A stretch of 10,668 bases of DNA from NCBI GenBank assembly GCA_018898235.1, contig JAHIJU010000125.1, forward strand, positions 1 to 10,668, read 5' to 3'. The translations under genes and the position numbers were made by a program. The notes below the pieces were generated by a model that saw nothing but the letters and a program-made list of their open reading frames with translations, did no database searches and was not told where the DNA came from. Positions 1 through 4,947 of the stretch are shown one piece after another; position 1 is the stretch's first letter; the number at the start of each line of letters is the position of its first letter. This DNA comes from Actinomycetota bacterium (GTDB lineage Bacteria > Actinomycetota > Actinomycetes > Actinomycetales > Cellulomonadaceae).

Positions 1-1
1 G

Positions 2-754
2 GCGGGTGTCGGGGTGTGGGCGATGCTGTTCTCCCGGGCCATGGGCGAGCGGGCCCGTGCCGCCGAACGTGAGGTGCTGCTCGTCGAGGTGGCGCTCGCC
101 GCGCTGCAGGACGAGGAGATCCGGGTGCGCCGCGCGGTCGCGGAGGGCCTGCACGCCACCATGCAGCAGCGGTTGGTGATGCTGGTGGCGCGGATCGACG
201 GGTTGGCCGTGCGGGTCGAGGCCGGGGGCGCGGCCCCGCACGACGTGGCGGCGTTGCGCGAGGTCAGGGGTGAGATCGAGCACCTGCGGGCCCAGGACGT
301 GCGCGAGATGAGCCGTCTGCTCTACCCCGATCAGCTCGAGGTGGGGGTGGTGCCGGCACTGCGGGCGCTGCTGCGCCGGGTCCCGACCAGCATCGCGACC
401 CGGATGGTGGTCGACGACGACGTGCGGGTGCTCGACGACCCGGCCGCGCCGATGCTCACCCAGGCCGAACGCCTCCTGGCGGTGCGGGTGGTCGAGGAGG
501 CGCTGACCAACGCCCTCAAGCACGCCCGACCCGCGTCGATCAAGATCGAGCTGCGGCGTGCCGACGGCGCGATCGTCCTCGACGTGGTCGACGACGGATG
601 CGGCTTCGACGCTGCGCTCGTGAGCCCCTCGGGGACCGCGCGGCTGCGTGACCGGATCGCCCTGGTCGGTGGGCGCCTGGAGGTCGCCGGCACCCCGGGT
701 GAGGGCACCAGGGTGCGCGCCTGGCTGCCGGTGGATGCGCTGCGTAGGCGCTGA
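2..754 (+). CDS. Sensor histidine kinase, HisKA_3/HATPase type (5'-truncated by window edge)
   Basis: This is the C-terminal part of a two-component sensor kinase of the LiaS/NarX/DesK class; the frame is open to the left edge, so the start and membrane sensor lie outside. The first visible residues look like the end of a membrane helix, followed by a short coiled linker. Counting from the GTG at 14, the dimerisation helix holds the phospho-acceptor region at about 38-60, with His47 in GLHATMQQRL. The ATPase domain has an N box (EEALTNALKHA, about 161-171) and an intact G1/D box (DDGCGFD, about 193-199). The glycine-rich lid is weak: GTARLRDRI replaces the usual GxGLxxMRER pattern. The residue after His47 is Ala, where this family normally has Asp or Glu. 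No response regulator follows; it may lie upstream. Kinase family assignment is firm, catalytic competence less so. Confidence 0.88.
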   Translation, partial: AGVGVWAMLFSRAMGERARAAEREVLLVEVALAALQDEEIRVRRAVAEGLHATMQQRLVMLVARIDGLAVRVEAGGAAPHDVAALREVRGEIEHLRAQDVREMSRLLYPDQLEVGVVPALRALLRRVPTSIATRMVVDDDVRVLDDPAAPMLTQAERLLAVRVVEEALTNALKHARPASIKIELRRADGAIVLDVVDDGCGFDAALVSPSGTARLRDRIALVGGRLEVAGTPGEGTRVRAWLPVDALRRR

Positions 755-763
755 CCAGCGCCT
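746..763 (+). terminator. Hairpin at the histidine kinase stop codon
   Basis: A perfect 7-bp stem, AGGCGCT with AGCGCCT, closes a GACC loop. The stop codon TGA (752-754) sits at the edge of the loop. There is no T-tract, as is common for putative actinobacterial terminators. Its position at the end of the gene supports a transcription end or a 3'-protective structure. Confidence 0.5.
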
Positions 764-876
764 CGAGACGGGTCGGTGCCCTGGCCGGCCCGGTCGAGGC
801 CTCGTCCGGTAGGTCCGGTTCGCGGCATTCGGCGCTCCCGGCAGCGGGTGAAGAGAACCGGCAAATCGGGCACGAC

Positions 877-890
877 GGGTGCTGGCACCC
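877..890. promoter_or_regulatory. Dyad element GGGTGCTGGCACCC upstream of the first secreted protein gene
   Basis: A perfect 6-bp inverted repeat, GGGTGC and GCACCC, flanks a central TG. It lies 79 bases before the ATG at 970. The core 13-mer GGGTGCTGGCACC recurs exactly at 2927-2939, upstream of the fourth gene of the cassette. A shared operator is the simplest functional reading, but chance repetition in GC-rich DNA is not excluded. Confidence 0.35.
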
Positions 891-956
891 ACCGCGCGGC
901 GCGGGCCCGACCGATGCGGCAGTGGTCTCGTCCTTCACCCGCACCAGTGCGTCACC

Positions 957-962
957 AAGGAG
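957..962 (+). promoter_or_regulatory. Ribosome binding site AAGGAG fixing the start at 970
   Basis: AAGGAG stands 7 bases before the ATG at 970. It supports this start over the in-frame GTG at 922, which has no such site and would put a non-hydrophobic extension in front of the signal peptide. Confidence 0.8.
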
Positions 963-969
963 CCCCTCG

Positions 970-1395
970 ATGTCCACCACGACCACCCATCGCAAGGTCC
1001 TCGCCGTCGCCCTCGGCATCGTCGGCGTCGCCGGCCTGTCCCTGGCCTCCGCATCGACCCTCAACGTCTCCGGTTCGAGCTCGACCATCCAGGCCGGGGT
1101 CGACACCGTCGGCGCCTGCCAGGGCACCGGCACCGTCGCCGCCTCGTTCGGTTCGCCGACCCTCAGCTCCGGCACCTACAAGACCACCAACGTGACGCTG
1201 GCCGGCATCGTCGCCGCATGCGCCGGCAAGTCCCTCAAGGTCGCCTTCATCGACTCCTCGGGCACCACGGTCGAGTCGTCCGCGCTCACCCTGCCGTCGG
1301 CGACCGGGACCACCCTCGCGGCCCAGACCGTCACGGTCGGCTCGGGTCTCGACTCCGCGGCGCTGTCCAAGGTCGCCGTCACCATCTACGGCTGA
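970..1395 (+). CDS. Small secreted protein, candidate SipW-dependent substrate
   Basis: This 141-residue protein has a basic N-terminus (MSTTTTHRK), a hydrophobic stretch at about 10-28 ending in ASAS, and a Ser/Thr/Gly/Ala-rich extracellular remainder. The segment STIQAGVDTVG (about 38-48) loosely resembles the FxAGT block after the signal peptide in TasA/camelysin-type SipW substrates. That resemblance, and the signal peptidase gene starting 4 bases downstream, are the case for a dedicated-peptidase substrate. The mature part has two cysteines, C50 and C84, the second in VAACAGKSLKV. The same arrangement occurs in the two other secreted proteins of this cassette, so a disulfide-stabilised beta-rich domain is inferred. 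I recognise no catalytic motif. It could be a fibre or matrix subunit, or a plain exported protein of unknown role. Confidence 0.8.
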   Translation: MSTTTTHRKVLAVALGIVGVAGLSLASASTLNVSGSSSTIQAGVDTVGACQGTGTVAASFGSPTLSSGTYKTTNVTLAGIVAACAGKSLKVAFIDSSGTTVESSALTLPSATGTTLAAQTVTVGSGLDSAALSKVAVTIYG

Positions 1396-1399
1396 GCCC

Positions 1400-1987
1400 G
1401 TGGCACGGTCGGCAGCCCACGCGGTGCGCGGCGAACCTGCAGGTCGCCGCGCACTGCGTGCTGCCCCGACCGTGCTGCTCTACCTGCTCGGAGCGTGGGC
1501 CGTCTGGTTCGTGTGGCCGGCCAGCCTCGGCGGGTGCACGACGCTGACCATCGTCTCGGGTCACTCGATGGAGCCCACGCTGCGGACCGGTGACCTGGTG
1601 GTCGCCCGCTGCGGCCAGGCGCAGGTGGGCGACATCGTGGTCTACGCCCCGCCGGGGATGGACCGGGCACGCGTGATCCACCGCGTCGTCGGGGGCGACG
1701 GTGCCGGTGGCTGGTCCATGCAGGGCGACAACAACGCGTGGGTGGACCCGTTCGCCCCGACGGACAGCCGGGTGATCGGCATCGCGCGTGCGCGGGTCCC
1801 GGGGGTCGGTGCCGCCGCGACGGTGCTGGTCAACCCCTGGCTGTGGGCCAGCGTCCTCGTGCTGGCGGCCGCGTTGCTCGTGTGGCCGACGCGGGGACGG
1901 GACGGTGCGGACGCGCCGGCGCCCGCAGCAGCACCGCAACCGGCACCGGCACCGGCACCCGAGCAGGAAACGGCGCTCACGCCATGA
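1400..1987 (+). CDS. Signal peptidase I, SipW/Sec11-like (S26B, Ser-His type)
   Basis: This is a membrane-bound peptidase that removes signal peptides on the outer face of the membrane. The 195-residue product has an N-terminal membrane helix (about 24-40) and a second near the C-terminus (about 141-163). Catalytic boxes appear in the usual order: SGHSMEPT with nucleophile Ser56, VIHRVV with His94, and GDNNAWVD (109-116) with the conserved Asp. His instead of Lys at the general-base position places it with archaeal, eukaryotic and SipW-type enzymes rather than the bacterial LepB type. The tail after the second helix is rich in Pro and Ala (about 172-187), encoded by short CCGGCA repeats. The GTG start is 4 bases after the preceding stop without a strong ribosome binding site, and the next gene overlaps by ATGA, so all three are probably translationally coupled. 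Its substrates are probably the neighbouring secreted proteins. Confidence 0.9.
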   Translation: MARSAAHAVRGEPAGRRALRAAPTVLLYLLGAWAVWFVWPASLGGCTTLTIVSGHSMEPTLRTGDLVVARCGQAQVGDIVVYAPPGMDRARVIHRVVGGDGAGGWSMQGDNNAWVDPFAPTDSRVIGIARARVPGVGAAATVLVNPWLWASVLVLAAALLVWPTRGRDGADAPAPAAAPQPAPAPAPEQETALTP

Positions 1988-2874
1988 CGTCGCGCCGCAC
2001 CACCTCAGGACGCGCCGGTGCCGTCGCGTGGGTGCTCGTGGCGGCCCTGCTCGCGGTGGGCGTCCTGCTCGCCGGCGGTGCCGTCGACGCGAGTGCGGCG
2101 AGCCTCACGGTGCGCGCGCGCAGCACGGGTGTCGTCATGCTGGCTCGCTGCCAGGGGTCGACCGTCGCCGTGACCGCCGCACCCGCCCTGGCCGGCGGGT
2201 CGGTCACCGCCCTCACGCTCACCGGTCTGGACGCGACGGCCTGTGCGGGCCGTCCGCTGCGCGTCGAGGTGGTCGACCCGACCTCGACCGGTCCCTGGTC
2301 GAGCGCCGTCCGCGCGTCCGGCACCGGCACGATCACCGCGACCAGCGCCACGGTGACCACCGCCCCGTTCGTCCCGACGGCGGCGCTCAGGGCGCGGGTC
2401 GTCATCGACGGCTGGACGGTTCCGAGCAGCTGGACGGTCACGACGGCGGTCGGGTTGCGGTGCGTGGACGCCTCGGGGTGGGGCCACACCTGCCGTGTCG
2501 TCGTCGATCGCTACCAGGTGTGGAACGGCGGGTACCGGCTCGACTTCCACGTCGTCACGACCTCGCCCCTGCCGTTCCGCTACGAGATCGCGGCCGATCT
2601 GTCGGCCACCGGGTTCGATGTCGACGGGTCCGAGGACGCCTTTCCCGGCTGGCCCGTGCCCGCCTCGCCCGGGCACCCGTCGTGGTACCCGGCCGGGATG
2701 AGCGTGACCAATGCGTGCGTCGCCTCGTCGTCCGCCGATCTGCCGGTGATCCGGTTGCGGGGATCCGGGACGGGGTGGAACGACTACGTGGCCTCCTGGG
2801 CGCCCGCCTACTCCCTCGGGTTCCAGGTCGACGACGCGGCGAGGTTCCCGACCTGGGCGGGCTGCAGCTACTGA
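1984..2874 (+). CDS. Secreted two-module protein with a possible CBM2-like C-terminal domain
   Basis: The start ATG overlaps the signal peptidase stop as ATGA. The 296-residue product has a signal peptide (about 11-39, likely cut near ASA-AS). Module 1 (about 40-143) carries C56 and C87 and matches the preceding small secreted protein: RCQG, then LTLTGLDATACAGRPLRV, then a closing RVVIDG. Module 2 (about 150-296) has four cysteines (C160, C170, C245, C294). From C170 it reads C-R-V-x7-W-x-G-G-Y, the same spacing as the start of family 2 carbohydrate-binding modules (C-R-V-x7-W-x-G-G-F). A later LGF and a Cys near the end also fit that family's final GF and terminal Cys. Several exposed-type Trp (W234, W265, W272) could be sugar-stacking residues. 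There is no catalytic motif. A surface-exposed, possibly polysaccharide-binding role is inferred; the CBM2 relation is tentative. Confidence 0.8.
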   Translation: MTSRRTTSGRAGAVAWVLVAALLAVGVLLAGGAVDASAASLTVRARSTGVVMLARCQGSTVAVTAAPALAGGSVTALTLTGLDATACAGRPLRVEVVDPTSTGPWSSAVRASGTGTITATSATVTTAPFVPTAALRARVVIDGWTVPSSWTVTTAVGLRCVDASGWGHTCRVVVDRYQVWNGGYRLDFHVVTTSPLPFRYEIAADLSATGFDVDGSEDAFPGWPVPASPGHPSWYPAGMSVTNACVASSSADLPVIRLRGSGTGWNDYVASWAPAYSLGFQVDDAARFPTWAGCSY

Positions 2875-2881
2875 GCCGCCC
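2855..2881 (+). terminator. Hairpin around the stop codon of the large secreted protein gene
   Basis: GGGCGG(g)CT pairs with AGCCGCCC, an 8-bp stem with a single bulged G and a 10-base loop holding most of the stop codon (2872-2874). There is no T-tract. It may end the three-gene transcript or protect its 3' end; the following gene, 113 bases on, would then need its own promoter. Confidence 0.35.
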
Positions 2882-2926
2882 GGGTGAGTCGCGCTACGGC
2901 AGAGGTGTGACGTCCCGCCCGGACCT

Positions 2927-2939
2927 GGGTGCTGGCACC
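2927..2939. promoter_or_regulatory. Second copy of the GGGTGCTGGCACC dyad element
   Basis: This is an exact copy of the 13-mer at 877-889, with dyad core GGTGC-TG-GCACC, 48 bases before the GTG at 2988. A TAGCCT sequence (2940-2945) just after it could be a weak -10, but no matching -35 is visible. Its presence upstream of two genes for related proteins suggests shared control. Confidence 0.35.
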
Positions 2940-2977
2940 TAGCCTGGGACCGAGGCCGGTGCTCGACCGGCCCGGTC

Positions 2978-2983
2978 AGGAGG
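2978..2983 (+). promoter_or_regulatory. Ribosome binding site AGGAGG deciding a GTG start
   Basis: A perfect AGGAGG lies 4 bases before the GTG at 2988, which fixes that codon as the start of the small gene. Confidence 0.8.
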
Positions 2984-2987
2984 CGCC

Positions 2988-3332
2988 GTGACCCTGACCC
3001 TGGGCGTGCGCACCGGGTGGGCGCTGTCCCTCCTCGGGCTGGCCTGTGCGGGGCTGTTCGCCTCCTGGCAGTCCGGGCAGCTGCTGCCCGCCGCGACGTG
3101 CGACCAGAGCTCGGTCGGGTGGACGTACGAGGTCGGCCCGGGCGCCGACGGCAGCACGCAGGTGCGCGGCGTGCGGTTCGAGAACGTCCCGGCCGCGTGC
3201 GCCGCCACCCCCGTCAGGGTGCAGTTCCGCTCCGGTGACGACGTGGTCGACACCCAGCTCACCACCCTCGGTCAGGGCGAGGTGCTGGCCTCGGTCCCGG
3301 CCGACGGCGCGCTGTGGGTGCCGGTCGGCTGA
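2988..3332 (+). CDS. Small exported or membrane-anchored protein sharing the two-Cys module
   Basis: This 114-residue product has an N-terminal hydrophobic segment (about 11-26) followed by ASWQSGQ, then a short extracellular domain. C38 (AATCDQ) and C71 (VPAACAATPVRV) reproduce the C-x31-34-C arrangement and the V-x-A/G-x2-A-C-A-x2-P/S-hydrophobic-R/K-V block of the two other secreted proteins in this cassette. AGLFASW after the hydrophobic core vaguely resembles the post-core motif of SipW-dependent signal peptides. C20 inside the membrane segment is not in a valid lipobox, because Gly is at -3. It has its own upstream gap with the dyad element and a strong ribosome binding site, so it may be a separate transcript. 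The gene ends 13 bases before the convergent hydrolase gene. No known function; homology to its neighbours is the main information. Confidence 0.75.
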   Translation: MTLTLGVRTGWALSLLGLACAGLFASWQSGQLLPAATCDQSSVGWTYEVGPGADGSTQVRGVRFENVPAACAATPVRVQFRSGDDVVDTQLTTLGQGEVLASVPADGALWVPVG

Positions 3333-3350
3333 CCTGAGCGACCGCTCAGG
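3333..3350. terminator. Bidirectional hairpin shared by two convergent genes
   Basis: CCTGAGC pairs perfectly with GCTCAGG around the loop GACC (the inverted repeat is 8 bp if the loop-closing G and C are counted). It begins directly after the plus-strand stop (3330-3332) and contains the minus-strand hydrolase stop (3346-3348). Location and symmetry suit a two-way terminator. The loop sequence is the same as in the hairpin at 746-763. Confidence 0.6.
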
Positions 3351-4158
3351 CGATCGGGGACAGCTCGGGCCGTTTGCCGCTGCGTCCGTCCCCGGAGGAC
3401 CGGCCGTGCACGTGCCGGTCGACCCAGGGCACGACGTGCTCGCGGGCCCACTGGGCATCCTGCCGCCAGCGCTCGACCGGGCGGGCCGGCGGGAGCGGGA
3501 TGAGCGGGTCGTCCCAGTCGGCGGCGTCCGGCACCAGCCCGAGGCCCACGAGTGCGGCCTGGGCGACGCGTTCGTGCCCCTCCGGCGTCAGGTGGATCCG
3601 GTCGTCGGCCCACATCCGCCAGTCCATCAGGCTGCGCATGCCCCACAGGTCCAGCACATGGGCCCCGTGCCGACGGGCGATCGACCAGATGTGGGTGTTG
3701 TAGACCGCGACCCGTGCGCGGTTGCTCCGCATGAGGGGCACCGTTCCCGTGTCGGTCCCGGTGCTCAGCAGCACGTCGGCGCCGGCCTCCCGGGCCCGCA
3801 CCACGCCCAGCTCGAGGTGGCGGGCGAGCAGGTCCGGGTTGGCCCCGATCCGCAGCAGGTCGTTGCCGCCGCCGACCAGGCTCACCAGATCGGCGCCCAG
3901 GTCGAGCGCCTGCGGCAGCTGGTCCCGCACGATCGGTCGCAGCAGCTTGCCCCGGACGGCGAGGTTCGCGTACTGCAACGGCGACTGGCCGGCGGCCACC
4001 CGACGGGCCGACAGGTGCTCGGCGAGCCGGTCGGCCCAACCGCGCTGCGGGGCGTCGGGGCCGTCCGGGGAGTCCCACAGGCCCTCGGTGAACGAGTCGC
4101 CGATCGCCACGAACCGTTCCCAGCGTGGTCCTGTCCCCGGGGGCGTAGGTGCACTCAC
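3346..4158 (-). CDS. SGNH/GDSL-family hydrolase
   Basis: This is a probable cytoplasmic esterase or lipase-like hydrolase; the substrate cannot be deduced. With the GTG start at 4158 it has 270 residues. Block I is VAIGDSFTEG with nucleophile Ser22; block II is NLAVRG (65-70); block III is GGGND (96-100) with oxyanion Asn99; block V is DDRIHLTPEGH with Asp186 and His189. All SGNH residues are present and there is no signal peptide. The C-terminal tail ending RSSGDGRSGKRPELSPIA is of a type I associate with an actinobacterial SGNH subfamily. A GTG at 4173 would add five residues. I prefer 4158 because GGTGGA lies 10 bases before it, while the upstream choice has no visible site. It follows the uracil-DNA glycosylase gene by 21 bases on the same strand, so the two are probably co-transcribed. 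Confidence 0.88.
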   Translation of the reverse strand: MSAPTPPGTGPRWERFVAIGDSFTEGLWDSPDGPDAPQRGWADRLAEHLSARRVAAGQSPLQYANLAVRGKLLRPIVRDQLPQALDLGADLVSLVGGGNDLLRIGANPDLLARHLELGVVRAREAGADVLLSTGTDTGTVPLMRSNRARVAVYNTHIWSIARRHGAHVLDLWGMRSLMDWRMWADDRIHLTPEGHERVAQAALVGLGLVPDAADWDDPLIPLPPARPVERWRQDAQWAREHVVPWVDRHVHGRSSGDGRSGKRPELSPIA

Positions 4159-4179
4159 GGGGCCATGGTCCACCGTCGG

Positions 4180-4857
4180 TCAGGGCAGGTGCCAGTCCAC
4201 GGGTGCGGCACCCTGGGCGGCCAGCAGCCGGTTGGCGGTGGAGAACGGGCGGGAGCCGAAGAAGCCGCGCGCGGCCGACAGCGGCGAGGGGTGCACCGAG
4301 CGGACCGTCGGGACGGCGCCCAGCGCGGGCCCGAGCGACTGCGCATCGCGGCCCCAGAGGATCGCCACCAGGGGACCGCCGCGGGACACCAGTGCCTCGA
4401 TCGCCCGGTCCGTGACCTGTTCCCAGCCCTTGCCGCGGTGCGAGGCGGGGGTCCCGGGCCGCACCGTGAGCACCCTGTTGAGCAGCATGACGCCGCGGTC
4501 GGCCCAGGGGCTCAGGTCGCCGCAGCTCGGCGCCGGGCCGCCCACGTCGTCCACGAGCTCGCGGAAGATGTTGGCCAGCGAGCGGGGCAGCGGACGCACA
4601 TCGGGCTGCACGGAGAACGAGAGCCCCATCGGATGGCCCGGCGTCGGGTAGGGGTCCTGGCCGACGATGAGCACCCGGACGTCGGCCATCGGTCGGCGGA
4701 ACGCCCGGAGCACGTCGTCGCCGGCCGGCAGGTACCCGCGACCGGCGGCGACCTCGGCCCGCAGCAGGTCGCCCATCGCCCGGATGACGGGTTCGACCGG
4801 GGCGAGCGCGTCGGCCCAGTCGGGTGCGACGAGCGCGTCGAGCGGGGCGGGCGGCAC
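4180..4857 (-). CDS. ung: Uracil-DNA glycosylase, family 1
   Basis: This enzyme excises uracil from DNA, the first step of base excision repair after cytosine deamination or dUMP incorporation. The 225-residue length from GTG 4857 matches the family (about 225-230). Motifs are GQDPYPTPGHPMGLSFSV (66-83) with water-activating Asp68 and uracil-stacking Phe81, LLNRVLTV with base-reading Asn127, and VHPSPLSAARGFFGS with catalytic His189 and the Leu that inserts into DNA (193). PTPGH replaces the enterobacterial HGPGQ, as in many actinobacterial homologues. The frame stays open upstream to ATG 4944 and beyond, but those starts would run into the divergent promoter and add a sequence unlike any Ung N-terminus. 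The GTG at 4857 gives MPPAPLDALVAPDWADAL, the usual start of the domain. It is the first gene of a likely two-gene unit with the SGNH hydrolase. Confidence 0.95.
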   Translation of the reverse strand: MPPAPLDALVAPDWADALAPVEPVIRAMGDLLRAEVAAGRGYLPAGDDVLRAFRRPMADVRVLIVGQDPYPTPGHPMGLSFSVQPDVRPLPRSLANIFRELVDDVGGPAPSCGDLSPWADRGVMLLNRVLTVRPGTPASHRGKGWEQVTDRAIEALVSRGGPLVAILWGRDAQSLGPALGAVPTVRSVHPSPLSAARGFFGSRPFSTANRLLAAQGAAPVDWHLP

Positions 4858-4910
4858 GTCCCGGAGCCTAGACGCGCCGCCCGGGTCCGGGAGTCCCGAC
4901 GCGGCGATGC

Positions 4911-4940
4911 TTGACGTCCCGAGATAATTCAGACTATAAA
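4911..4940 (+). promoter_or_regulatory. Near-consensus sigma-70/SigA-type promoter of the ROK gene
   Basis: TTGACG (4911-4916) and TATAAA (4935-4940) are separated by 18 bases; each matches consensus at five of six positions. They sit in an AT-rich island (4921-4944, about 25% GC) in otherwise very GC-rich DNA. Transcription should start 7-8 bases past the -10, at about 4947-4948, which is the GTG start codon itself, so the mRNA is predicted to be leaderless. On the minus strand the same island reads TATAGT (4938-4933), a possible -10 for the divergent ung gene, without a clear -35. The 90-base gap (4858-4947) holds nothing else that I can support. Confidence 0.7.
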
Positions 4941-4947
4941 TCATGTC

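Larger units (their letters stand above)
755..969 (+). other. Intergenic region upstream of the secreted-protein cassette
   Basis: This 215-base gap has no convincing gene on either strand. It holds the rest of the kinase 3' hairpin, a 10-bp palindrome CGAGGCCTCG (795-804), a CCTCGA/TCGAGG inverted pair (761-766 and 794-799), the GGGTGCTGGCACCC dyad (877-890) and the ribosome binding site of the next gene (957-962). I see no clear -10 hexamer, so the promoter is either non-consensus or read by an alternative sigma factor. Confidence 0.5.

Noticed and set aside
922..969. Upstream GTG start of the first secreted protein
   Set aside because: The strong AAGGAG at 957-962 is correctly spaced for the ATG at 970, and the extension would bury the signal peptide.
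1930..1965. Tandem CCGGCA repeats as a functional DNA repeat
   Set aside because: They only encode the Pro/Ala tail of the signal peptidase and are too few to be a distinct element.
2932..2945. TGGCAC in the dyad element as a sigma-54 -24 box
   Set aside because: No TTGC -12 element at the right spacing, and actinobacteria generally lack sigma-54.
2988..3050. Lipoprotein signal in the fourth secreted protein (GLAC)
   Set aside because: Gly at -3 and the position within the hydrophobic core do not fit a lipobox.
4159..4173. Start of the SGNH hydrolase at GTG 4173
   Set aside because: Possible, but no ribosome binding site is visible, whereas GGTGGA precedes the GTG at 4158. The difference is only five residues.
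3046..4914. Long open frame of 622 codons on the plus strand opposite the SGNH hydrolase and ung
   Set aside because: Low-complexity Arg/Gly/Pro/Ala/Val composition, no motif, and it overlaps two well-supported genes plus the small secreted protein gene.
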